64,000 bases of DNA, taken from Sphingomicrobium flavum. GTDB taxonomy: Bacteria; Pseudomonadota; Alphaproteobacteria; Sphingomonadales; Sphingomonadaceae. The notes under the pieces were generated by a model. The model saw only the letters and a list, made by a program, of their open reading frames with translations, was not told the origin of the DNA and made no database searches. Both the position numbers and the translations under genes were made by a program. The stretch's first letter is position 1. Each line of letters opens with the position of its first letter. Shown piece by piece: positions 50,474-57,998 of this stretch. The DNA is taken from NCBI RefSeq assembly GCF_024721605.1, contig NZ_CP102630.1, positions 2,275,772 through 2,339,771 on the forward strand. The letters are read 5' to 3'.

Positions 50474-50820
50474 AGGACGAGTATATCATAGCGCTCGACA
50501 TGGCGCATACGCTGGAAGATGCCGGCTTCACGGTCATCGGTCCGTTCGAAAATGTCTCCGACAGCCTTGAAGCCATCGCAGCGGAAATGCCCGATGGTGC
50601 GATCCTCGATGTCCAGCTGGATGGCGAAGATGTCGAACTGGTCGCCAACAGCCTCAACCAGAATGGCGTGCCCATCGTCTTCCATAGCGGCCATGCCAAG
50701 CCGTGCGAGCTGGAAGCGCGTTTCCCCGACAGCCGCTTTTGCGGCAAACCCTGCACCCCCACGCTGCTAATCGATACGGTTGCCGACGCGCTGGAATCAG
50801 CGGCCGCGCGTTCCGCCTAA
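50413..50820 (+). CDS. Single-domain response regulator without a canonical start
   Basis: A receiver domain, RRILVVEDEYIIALDMAHTLEDAGF, with later DGAILDVQLDG (phospho-acceptor Asp) and FCGKPCTP (conserved Lys). This type commonly partners HWE kinases. In its frame there is no ATG, GTG or TTG from the stop at 50398 to Met at 50500, which lies inside the domain after the acidic pair. The best candidate start is ATT at 50413, six bases after GAGGGG; CTG 50437 is another. Alternatively a -1 slip at GGGTTTC (50404-50410) fuses it to the kinase. Its end overlaps the efflux gene by 24 bp on the other strand. Confidence 0.75.
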   Translation: MNAQSTAQLPDAESRRILVVEDEYIIALDMAHTLEDAGFTVIGPFENVSDSLEAIAAEMPDGAILDVQLDGEDVELVANSLNQNGVPIVFHSGHAKPCELEARFPDSRFCGKPCTPTLLIDTVADALESAAARSA

Positions 50821-52200
50821 GGCCTGCCACAAGATGATGCGGGCGCGCTGGGCGCGTCCCGCTGCCGCGGCGGCGCGATCGCCCGATGCATCGGCAGCGC
50901 GACGCGCCTCCAACACCGTCAGGAAATTCTCCAGGCCCGCGCGGTGGCGGGTGTCGGCCAGCCTGGCTGCGCGCTCGGCCATTTGCGCTTCCCGGGCGGC
51001 CGCATCGGCTTCGGCATCGGCGGCCTCGACCAGGCCGTAAGCGGATTCGGCATCGCCAAGCGCGGTGAAGACGGCGGCGCGATATTGCTGGAAGGCGATC
51101 CGGGTCTGCGCTTCCGCGCCGTCAATTTCCGCTTCGATGCGCCCGAAATCGAACAGCGGGCCGGCGACACCGGCGGCCAGATTGCCGACAATGGCATCGG
51201 CGCTGAACAGGTCGCCCAGCGCGAAGGCGAGCAGGCCGATTCCGGCCGACAGGTTGAACTGCGGGAAGCGGCGCGCGGCGGTAGCGGCAAGATCGGCATC
51301 GGCAGCGGCCAGGCGCGCGGCGGCGGCCTCGACATCGGGACGGCGAGCGAGCAGCCCCGACGGTAAAGAGGGCGGTGCCTCGGCAAGGACGATCGGCGCG
51401 GGCGACAGGGCGAAGGCAGCTTCGATCTCGGGCGCCGGCAGTGCGGTGAGGGTGACCAGGCGGCCGATCAGGCGAGCGCGTTCGCTTGCTAGCGCGGCGA
51501 GGCGCGAGCGACTGGATGCGGCCTGGCCCTCGGCGCGGAAGCGGTCGAAGCCGGGCGCGATGCCGGCGTCCTCGCGGGTGCGTGCAAGGCGCGCAATTTG
51601 CTCGGCGGCTTCAAGGTCGGATGTCAGCGTGGCGGCGCGATTGTCGAGCGTGCGCCAGTCGGTCACGGCGCCGGCAATCTCCGCGATAAGCGCAAGGCGG
51701 ACCGCTTCGGCGTCGGCACCCGCAGCATCGAGCCGCGCAATGGCCGCACGCTGGCTGGCGCGCAGCGCGCCGAACAGGTCGGGATCCCAGCGGGCGGACA
51801 GGTTGGCGCTATAGGCGACGCGCTCGGTATCGGGGGTGAAGGGCAGGTCGTCGCCGAACTGGTTGGGGCTGGTGCGGGTCGCCGCAACGCCCGCATCATA
51901 ACCGATATTGGGCGCGCGCTCGGCCCGTGAGCGGGCAGCCGAGGCGCGCGCCGCGTCGATCCGTGCCAGCGCCGCGCCAAGGCTGGGTGAGCCTTCCATG
52001 GCGGCATCGGCAAGGGCGACGAATGCAGGGTCATCGGGCAACAGGGCAGCGATCGCGGCGGCATCTGCAGGCGCTGCGGCCGGCGCAGCTGAGATGGCGG
52101 AAGGCAACAGAACGTCCGAAGCGGAGGGCGCGATGCCGGGCCCCGCAGCGCAGGCCGACAGCAGCAATGTGCACCCCGATAGCAGAAGCGTGCGCGTCAC
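50797..52200 (-). CDS. TolC/NodT-family outer-membrane efflux lipoprotein
   Basis: A 467-residue outer-membrane factor. Its lipoprotein signal reads MTRTLLLSGCTLLLSAC. The rest is long helical repeat (AALARIDAARASAARSRAER; RAARLADTRHRAGLENFLTV), the alternating coiled coil of TolC-like channels. It starts at GTG, and this GTG overlaps the stop of the upstream HlyD-type gene (GTGA). With the following genes it completes a tripartite exporter spanning both membranes. Confidence 0.9.
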   Translation of the reverse strand: MTRTLLLSGCTLLLSACAAGPGIAPSASDVLLPSAISAAPAAAPADAAAIAALLPDDPAFVALADAAMEGSPSLGAALARIDAARASAARSRAERAPNIGYDAGVAATRTSPNQFGDDLPFTPDTERVAYSANLSARWDPDLFGALRASQRAAIARLDAAGADAEAVRLALIAEIAGAVTDWRTLDNRAATLTSDLEAAEQIARLARTREDAGIAPGFDRFRAEGQAASSRSRLAALASERARLIGRLVTLTALPAPEIEAAFALSPAPIVLAEAPPSLPSGLLARRPDVEAAAARLAAADADLAATAARRFPQFNLSAGIGLLAFALGDLFSADAIVGNLAAGVAGPLFDFGRIEAEIDGAEAQTRIAFQQYRAAVFTALGDAESAYGLVEAADAEADAAAREAQMAERAARLADTRHRAGLENFLTVLEARRAADASGDRAAAAAGRAQRARIILWQALGGTRGR

Positions 52201-53165
52201 TGACCGGCCTCCGTCTCGGCGGCAATAAAGGCGTCGACCTGCTGGCCCACGCGCAGCCCGCTGCCTTCGGGCAGGGCGTAGATCAGCTGGACCACCCGCA
52301 CGTCGACGCGTTCGGCGGCGCTGTTGGTGAGGCTGCGCTTGGGCACGACCAGGGGTTCGGCGCGCACGAAGCGAGCCTGGATCCGCTTGTCGGCATCGCC
52401 GCGCGGGGAGACAATCGCCTCGCTGCCCATGGCGACGCGCACGGCCTCATCCTCGTCCACATCGATACGGACATGGAGCGGGTTTGTCTGGCCCATGCGG
52501 ACATAAGGGCCGCCGCCGCCGGGGCCCGAATTGACCATTTCGCCCGGGCGCACGTCGATGCGCAGGATTTCCCCGGTAATCGGCGCGCGCACGGTCAGGC
52601 GATCGAGCTCGGTGCGGGCGGTGGTGAGCTGGGCGCTGGCCGCGGCGCGCTCGGCTTCGGCCAGCTGGCGGCGGGCGCGGGCGGTCGAGGCATTGCCTTC
52701 GGCGCGGATGATCTCGGCGCGGCTGACGGCGAGCGGATCGTCGATATTGCGGTACAGCGCCAATTGCTGTCCGGCGGCATTTTCCGCAGCGCGCGCCTCG
52801 GCGATTGCGGCATCGGCGCGGGCAATGGCGGCACGGGTTTCGTTGATCCGCGCGCGGATGGCACGGCTGTCGACGCGGAAGAGCGGCTGGCCACGGGTGA
52901 CGGTTTCCCCGGGGGCGACCATCACGTCCTCGACCAGTCCGGATAGCGCCGTTCCGACTTCGACCAGTTCGCTGGAAGGCTCGACGATGCCCGATCCCGC
53001 GACGCGCGGACGGTCGGCGAGCTCGCCGCTGACGCGGGCGGGCTCCTCGGCGGCTTCGGCCTGCGAACGGTCGGGCGACTGGACAATGATGAAATAGATG
53101 GCGAGCGCCACGCCGACGAGGGCGATGACGGGCAGGATCTGGCGGGTGAGGCTGAGGCGGGCCAT
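52197..53165 (-). CDS. HlyD/DevB-like periplasmic adaptor
   Basis: A 322-residue membrane fusion protein. A single amino-terminal span (ILPVIALVGVALAIYFIIV) anchors it. The lipoyl half-motifs SGLVEDVMVAPGETVTRGQPLF and VRAPITGEILRIDVRPGEMV flank a helical hairpin (RARINETRAAIARADAAIAE). It bridges the ABC pump with the TolC-like channel. The gene order adaptor-ATPase-permease corresponds to DevB-DevA-DevC systems. Substrates are unknown; related pumps export glycolipids or drugs. Confidence 0.9.
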   Translation of the reverse strand: MARLSLTRQILPVIALVGVALAIYFIIVQSPDRSQAEAAEEPARVSGELADRPRVAGSGIVEPSSELVEVGTALSGLVEDVMVAPGETVTRGQPLFRVDSRAIRARINETRAAIARADAAIAEARAAENAAGQQLALYRNIDDPLAVSRAEIIRAEGNASTARARRQLAEAERAAASAQLTTARTELDRLTVRAPITGEILRIDVRPGEMVNSGPGGGGPYVRMGQTNPLHVRIDVDEDEAVRVAMGSEAIVSPRGDADKRIQARFVRAEPLVVPKRSLTNSAAERVDVRVVQLIYALPEGSGLRVGQQVDAFIAAETEAGQ

Positions 53166-53168
53166 GGT

Positions 53169-53888
53169 CTAATGCTCCTGTGGCATGTCGGTGCCGTCAT
53201 GGATGATGCGACCATCCTCGAGGACGAGGATGCGGTCGGCGAGGTCAAAAACGCGATTGTCGTGGGTGACGATGATGCAGGCCCGATCTTCGGACACTGC
53301 GACATCGCGGAGCAGGTCCATCACGCGGCGGCCTGAAGAGGCATCGAGCGCGGCGGTGGGCTCGTCGCAGACCACCAGTTTGGGCTGGTGGACGAGCGCG
53401 CGGGCGATGGCCACGCGCTGCTGCTGTCCGCCCGACAGTTGCTTGGGCAACTTGTCGACCTGGTCGGCGATATTGAGCTTTTCCATGATCTTGATCGCCT
53501 CGGCGCGGGCTGCGAGCCGGTCCATCCCCTGCGCGACCAGCGGCACCGCAGCATTAGAGGCCGCATCGATGGTGGGGATGAGGTTATACTGCTGGAAGAT
53601 GAAGCCGATATTGTTGAGGCGGAAATCGACCAGCTGGCGATCGCTCAGATCGTAAATGTCGGTATCGAACACTTCCACGCTGCCATCGGTCGGCCAGAGG
53701 ATACCGCACAGGATCGAGATCAGCGTGGTCTTGCCCGAGCCGGATTCGCCGACGACGTAGGTCAGCTCGCCCTTGCGGATGTCGACATCGATGCCGTGAA
53801 GGACGCGGATGGTCTGCTGGCCCGCCTGGAAATCACGGGTGATGCCGCGCGCGCGGATGGCGGCGGCATGCTTGGGATCGGCGCTCAT
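53169..53888 (-). CDS. ABC transporter ATPase (DevA/LolD/MacB type)
   Basis: A 239-residue ATPase. Walker A GESGSGKTT, signature LSGGQQQRVAIARAL, Walker B LVVCDEPTAALD and the H-loop VTHDNRVFDLADR are all intact. The segment IGFIFQQYNLIPTI is a mark of the LolD/MacB/DevA group. Four-base overlap with the permease gene (ATGA) and three bases to the adaptor gene show one operon. It powers mechanotransmission or export by the 53885-gene permease. Confidence 0.94.
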   Translation of the reverse strand: MSADPKHAAAIRARGITRDFQAGQQTIRVLHGIDVDIRKGELTYVVGESGSGKTTLISILCGILWPTDGSVEVFDTDIYDLSDRQLVDFRLNNIGFIFQQYNLIPTIDAASNAAVPLVAQGMDRLAARAEAIKIMEKLNIADQVDKLPKQLSGGQQQRVAIARALVHQPKLVVCDEPTAALDASSGRRVMDLLRDVAVSEDRACIIVTHDNRVFDLADRILVLEDGRIIHDGTDMPQEH

Positions 53889-55021
53889 CTGAACACCGCC
53901 GCAGGTTCGGTCTTCAACACGCCGCGCAGTGCGACCCAGCCCGTTAGCGCGATGATGATGGCGACCGAGATGAAGCTCAGCAGCGGGATCTGCCAGGGCG
54001 TGTAGAAGCCCTTGAAGGTGGGATCGCCGGCAAAGGCTTCGATGAAGATGGTCGCGCCCAAGAGCCCAAGCCCATAGCCGATCAGCCCGACCATCGCGGC
54101 CTGCGCGGCGACCATGGCGCGGATTTTGCCATTATGGACACCGATCGCCTTCAGCGCGCCGAACTGCTTGATATTGTCGCGGATGAACAGGCTGAAGGTC
54201 AGCCCGACGATGGCGATGCCGACGACGAAGCCGAGCGCGACGGTGATGCCGAAGTTGAGCGGGATACCGGTATTTTCGATGATGAAGTCGATGCCGTCGC
54301 GCGCAAACTGGTCGCGGGTGCGGGCGCGCAGGCCGGTTTGCTCCTCGATCCGGTCGACCAGCGCCTGCACGTCCTGCCCGTCATTGGCCTTGACGAGGAT
54401 GAAGGACAGGCGATTGCGCGCACCGGGAACATAGCCGAGCGCATTGGAATAGCGGGTGGTCAGCGTGACCTGGCTCGTGAAGGTGGGAATGCTGTCGGTG
54501 ACACCGCGAATGACCGCGCGGCGATCGTTGAGCTCGAGCTCGGCGCCGATGAAATCCTCCCCTGGCGGGAAGAGGCGGATGGCGCCGACATCGTCGATGA
54601 AGACCGTATCGGGCGCGGCCAGCAGGGCGCGGTCGCCCTCGATCATGTTCTGGGGCAGGCCGATCAGCGTGGTATCGTCGACTCCGATCACCGTCACGCC
54701 TTCCAGATCGCCTTCCGGCGTGCGGATGGTGGCCCCGGCGCGCAGGTGCGGCACCGCCCATTTGACCCCCGGCACGCCGCGCACGCGATCGAGCGCGGTG
54801 GACGGCATGGGGTAGGCGACATCGGGCGTGCGGCTGACCTTGTCCATTACCCAGATGTCGTTGGTGCGGATATCGTAGACCGCGCTCGCGCCGCGTTCGA
54901 GCAGGTTGACGAAGATGGTCAGCTGCTGGGTGATGAGGAGCGTCGAGAAGGCGATGCCGAACACCAGCCCGAAAAACTTCTGCCGGTCACCCGTGAGCAT
55001 CCTGATGGCGATCCAGATCAT
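53885..55021 (-). CDS. DevC-like FtsX-type ABC permease
   Basis: A 378-residue permease. A first span (FFGLVFGIAFSTLLITQQLT) is followed by an extracytoplasmic MacB-like core domain of about 190 residues and three further spans near the C-terminus (ALGFVVGIAIVGLTFSLFIR, the start of the FtsX domain). The size and layout are those of DevC. I chose ATG 55021, with AGGAAGAG nine bases upstream; an earlier in-frame ATG at 55102 would place the start in the operators. It is the first gene of the efflux operon. Confidence 0.9.
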   Translation of the reverse strand: MIWIAIRMLTGDRQKFFGLVFGIAFSTLLITQQLTIFVNLLERGASAVYDIRTNDIWVMDKVSRTPDVAYPMPSTALDRVRGVPGVKWAVPHLRAGATIRTPEGDLEGVTVIGVDDTTLIGLPQNMIEGDRALLAAPDTVFIDDVGAIRLFPPGEDFIGAELELNDRRAVIRGVTDSIPTFTSQVTLTTRYSNALGYVPGARNRLSFILVKANDGQDVQALVDRIEEQTGLRARTRDQFARDGIDFIIENTGIPLNFGITVALGFVVGIAIVGLTFSLFIRDNIKQFGALKAIGVHNGKIRAMVAAQAAMVGLIGYGLGLLGATIFIEAFAGDPTFKGFYTPWQIPLLSFISVAIIIALTGWVALRGVLKTEPAAVFR

Positions 55022-55067
55022 GGGCGGCGGCTCTTCCTTGCCTTCGGGGCGACTCAGGAGTAGATAA

Positions 55068-55083
55068 TGAACGGTGACGTTCA
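55068..55083. promoter_or_regulatory. TetR-type operator, site 1
   Basis: TGAACG-GTGA-CGTTCA, a perfect 6+6 repeat with four-base spacer, 47 bases before the permease start and 35 bases before the tetR start. It shares both half-sites with site 2. Confidence 0.8.
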
Positions 55084-55085
55084 AA

Positions 55086-55101
55086 TGAACGCGTGCGTTC
55101 A
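55086..55101. promoter_or_regulatory. TetR-type operator, site 2
   Basis: TGAACG-CGTG-CGTTCA, the second copy of the same site. The perfect symmetry extends by one base each side (ATGAACGC/GCGTTCAT). Its centre lies 18 bp from that of site 1, so two dimers would bind close together on nearly the same DNA face. It ends 17 bases before the tetR ATG. Confidence 0.82.
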
Positions 55102-55118
55102 TTAAGTCAAGGAACAGA

Positions 55119-55739
55119 ATGACCGAAAAATCGATCCGTCCGTCCAGCGAAGCCAAGCGGCAGGCCATTATCGAAGCCGCTGCAGAAGCATTTTTCGAAC
55201 AGGGCTATGAAGCCGCCTCGATCGAGGCGATCGCCGCGGATGCGGGTGTGTCCAAGGTGACGGTCTACAGCTATTTTGGCGGCAAATCGGCGCTGTTCAG
55301 CGCGGCGGTCGAACGCGAGTGCCGAAAGATGTCCTCGGCCATGCAGCTGGAACCGGGTGGTGAGCATCGCCCCTTGCGTCAACGGCTGGAAGCGTTGGGA
55401 CAGGCCTTCAACCAGTTCATGTCGCGCCCCGAACTCATGCGCTTCGACCGCCGCATCGCCGCCGAGGCCGAACGCGATCCGACCATCGGCGATACGTTCA
55501 TGAATGCCGGCCCGCGCCCGATGTGCCTGCACATGGCGGCGATGATCGAAGAAGCGCACGAAGCGGGTGAGGTGGACGTGCCCGATTTCATGCTTGCGGC
55601 CGAACAGTTCGTGTCGATGGTGAAGGGCTTTGGCGAGATGGAGCGGCGCTTCTGCGGCAAGATGGACCCCGACCGCGACCAGGATCGTATCGCCGGCGCG
55701 GTCGAGGTGTTCATGCGGGCCTATGAGGTAAAAGCGTGA
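55119..55739 (+). CDS. TetR/AcrR-family repressor of the efflux operon
   Basis: A 206-residue regulator with a typical amino-terminal helix-turn-helix (AIIEAAAEAFFEQGYEAASI, then IAADAGVSKVTVYSYFGGK). The C-terminal ligand-binding part has the AefR-like TetR_C style (QRLEALGQAFNQFMSRPEL). It is transcribed away from the efflux genes over a 97-bp gap that contains two tandem palindromes, so it most likely represses both them and itself. Its stop overlaps the next start (GTGA), so the kinase gene may be cotranscribed. Confidence 0.9.
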   Translation: MTEKSIRPSSEAKRQAIIEAAAEAFFEQGYEAASIEAIAADAGVSKVTVYSYFGGKSALFSAAVERECRKMSSAMQLEPGGEHRPLRQRLEALGQAFNQFMSRPELMRFDRRIAAEAERDPTIGDTFMNAGPRPMCLHMAAMIEEAHEAGEVDVPDFMLAAEQFVSMVKGFGEMERRFCGKMDPDRDQDRIAGAVEVFMRAYEVKA

Positions 55740-57196
55740 CCATCCTTGTCCTCGACGAAGGCACCAGTTCGACGCGGGCGTTGCTGTTCGAGGCGGAGGG
55801 CAAGATTTCGGGGACGGCGCAGCGCGAGGTCGCAGCATCCTATCCGCGGCCCGGCTGGGTCGAACAGGATGCCGAGGCGATCTGGGAAGCGACCGCTGGG
55901 GTGGCGCAGGAGATGGTCGCGCATGCCGGTGGGGCGAAGCGGATCGGGGCCATCGGCATCACCAACCAGCGCGAGACGCTGGTGGCCTGGGACAGAGCGA
56001 GCGGCAAGGCGCTGGCGCCCGCCATCGTTTGGCTGGATCGGCGCACTGCCGATGCGTGCGCTGCGCTGAAAAAAGCGGGGCATGAGGCGGCGGTTCAGGC
56101 GACCAGCGGGCTGCTGCTCGATCCCTATTTCTCCGCCTCCAAGATGCGCTGGATGATCGACGAGCATGAGGATGTGCGCGGGGCGCCCGAGCGTGGCGAT
56201 CTGGCGTTCGGCACCATCGACAGCTGGCTGATGTTCAAGCTGACCGGCGCGCACCGAAGCGATGCCAGCAATGCCAGCCGCGCTGCGCTGATGGACCTTG
56301 AAAAAGGCTGCTGGGACGAGGCGTTATGCGACCTGTTCGGTGTGCCCATGGCCGCATTGCCCGACATCGTCGACATGACCGGAGATCTGGGGCGGACGAG
56401 TTGTTTTGGCGGATCCATCGCCATCAGCGGATCAGTCGGCGACCAGCAGGCGGCGACCATTGGGCAGGGATGCTTGGGGCCAGGGCAGGCCAAGGCGACC
56501 TTCGGCACAGGCCTCTTTGCCTTGGCTTCCAGCGGCGCGGTGCGACCGCATAGCCGGCATCGGCTGCTGTCGACCCTGCTGCTGCAGGATGGGGAGCATC
56601 GGCTCTACGCGCTGGAGGGCTCGGTCTTCGTGGCGGGCAGTATGGTCAAATGGCTGCGCGATATGGCGGGGCTGGTCGAGAGCGCGGGCGAAACCGAAAG
56701 CCTTGCCCGCAGCGTCGAGGATAATGGCGGGGTGACGATCATTCCGGCCTTTACCGGGCTGGGTGCGCCGCATTGGCGGGCGGACATGGAAGGTTCGATC
56801 CACGGGCTGACCTTCGGGGTAAAGCGGGCGCATCTGGTGCGTGCGGCGCTGGAAGCGGTGACGCATAGCTGCGCGGATCTGGCCGAAGCCTTTGCCGCCG
56901 ATGACGCGGCATGGGAGATGCTTCGGGTCGATGGCGGGATGATCGCTAATGACTGGCTGGCACAGGACCTGGCGGACATGATGGCGATCATGGTCGAACG
57001 CCCCGCCAATGTGGAAAGCACGGCACGCGGCGCGGCGATGCTGGCGGCATCGGGCGCGGGTCTGCATGATGGCGTCGCCGCTGCCGTGGCCGCGATGCTG
57101 CCGTCTTTCGAGAGCTATTCGCCGCGGGTGGACGCCGATCTGCGCGATGCTCGGCGGTCCAGATGGCGGGCCATCCTGCAGAAAGCGCTCCGCTAG
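55736..57196 (+). CDS. glpK: Glycerol kinase (FGGY carbohydrate kinase)
   Basis: A 486-residue FGGY-family kinase. The phosphate-binding start is TILVLDEGTSSTRALLFEAE, followed by GWVEQDAEAIWE, AIGITNQRETLVAWD, and the C-terminal DGGMIANDWLAQDLADMM. The Gln-Arg-Glu-Thr motif and the Trp-rich glycerol region PAFTGLGAPHW identify glycerol kinase rather than xylulokinase. It lacks glpF or glpD beside it. Translation begins at GTG overlapping the tetR stop. Whether the TetR also controls it is open. Confidence 0.93.
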   Translation: MTILVLDEGTSSTRALLFEAEGKISGTAQREVAASYPRPGWVEQDAEAIWEATAGVAQEMVAHAGGAKRIGAIGITNQRETLVAWDRASGKALAPAIVWLDRRTADACAALKKAGHEAAVQATSGLLLDPYFSASKMRWMIDEHEDVRGAPERGDLAFGTIDSWLMFKLTGAHRSDASNASRAALMDLEKGCWDEALCDLFGVPMAALPDIVDMTGDLGRTSCFGGSIAISGSVGDQQAATIGQGCLGPGQAKATFGTGLFALASSGAVRPHSRHRLLSTLLLQDGEHRLYALEGSVFVAGSMVKWLRDMAGLVESAGETESLARSVEDNGGVTIIPAFTGLGAPHWRADMEGSIHGLTFGVKRAHLVRAALEAVTHSCADLAEAFAADDAAWEMLRVDGGMIANDWLAQDLADMMAIMVERPANVESTARGAAMLAASGAGLHDGVAAAVAAMLPSFESYSPRVDADLRDARRSRWRAILQKALR

Positions 57197-57257
57197 TCCG
57201 GATTGACGCAGGTTAATTCTAGCGCGACAAGGCGGTGTCAACTTTCGGGGGGAAGCC

Positions 57258-57998
57258 ATGACCACAACTTACGCCGCCACCACGCCAGAGCTGCGGCGCA
57301 GCGACCGCATCTTTCATACCGGGATCGGGCTTTACGTCCTGCTGCTTGGCCTGATCGGCTTTGGCCGGTCTTTCTATTTTTCCAGCTTCACTGGCGGGGT
57401 GGAGACGGCCCCCGCCTTTACTGCGACCATCATGGTCCATGCGGCGCTGTTCACGGCGTGGATTGTGTTGGCAACGAGCCAGCCCTGGCTAATCGCCAAG
57501 GGACGCTATGACCTGCATCGCCAATATGGGCCTTGGGGCATGGGGCTTGGCATCGCGATGATCTTGAGCGGGGTCTATACCGCGCTGATCGCAGCCAATA
57601 TCGGCTTCAATGACCAGCCCAATCGCGCCAATTTCATGATTGTTCCCTTTGTCACGATGCTGGGGTTTGGGCTGTTTCTCTGGCTATCCTGGCGCGCGCG
57701 CAGGAATGGGGAGGCGCACAAGCGCTATATCCTGCTCGCGCATGTCAATCTGCTGGAGGCACCGGCGGCGCGATCGTTGGTGCATAATGATTTTCCGCCG
57801 ATGCCGGGGATCATCGTGCTGACCTTCTTGCCGGTGCTGGCGGGCATCATTTACGACCTTGTGACGCGGCGGCGGGTGCATGCCATCTATCTTTGGGGCG
57901 GTGCGCTTAGCTTTGCGCTTGCGGTCGGACGACATTCGATCGCACGGTCGGACTGGTGGGGCGAGTTGGCGCCGAAGATTGCCGCGCCTTTCGCCTAG
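57258..57998 (+). CDS. Integral membrane protein, unknown function
   Basis: A 246-residue protein with about seven hydrophobic spans ([72 protein letters not shown]). The histidines in MVHAALF and DLHRQYG and in the stretch [20 protein letters not shown] recall heme- or proton-handling membrane families, but I do not recognise it. The ATG follows GGGGGGAAG. The stop overlaps that of the convergent monooxygenase gene by four bases. Confidence 0.78.
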   Translation: MTTTYAATTPELRRSDRIFHTGIGLYVLLLGLIGFGRSFYFSSFTGGVETAPAFTATIMVHAALFTAWIVLATSQPWLIAKGRYDLHRQYGPWGMGLGIAMILSGVYTALIAANIGFNDQPNRANFMIVPFVTMLGFGLFLWLSWRARRNGEAHKRYILLAHVNLLEAPAARSLVHNDFPPMPGIIVLTFLPVLAGIIYDLVTRRRVHAIYLWGGALSFALAVGRHSIARSDWWGELAPKIAAPFA

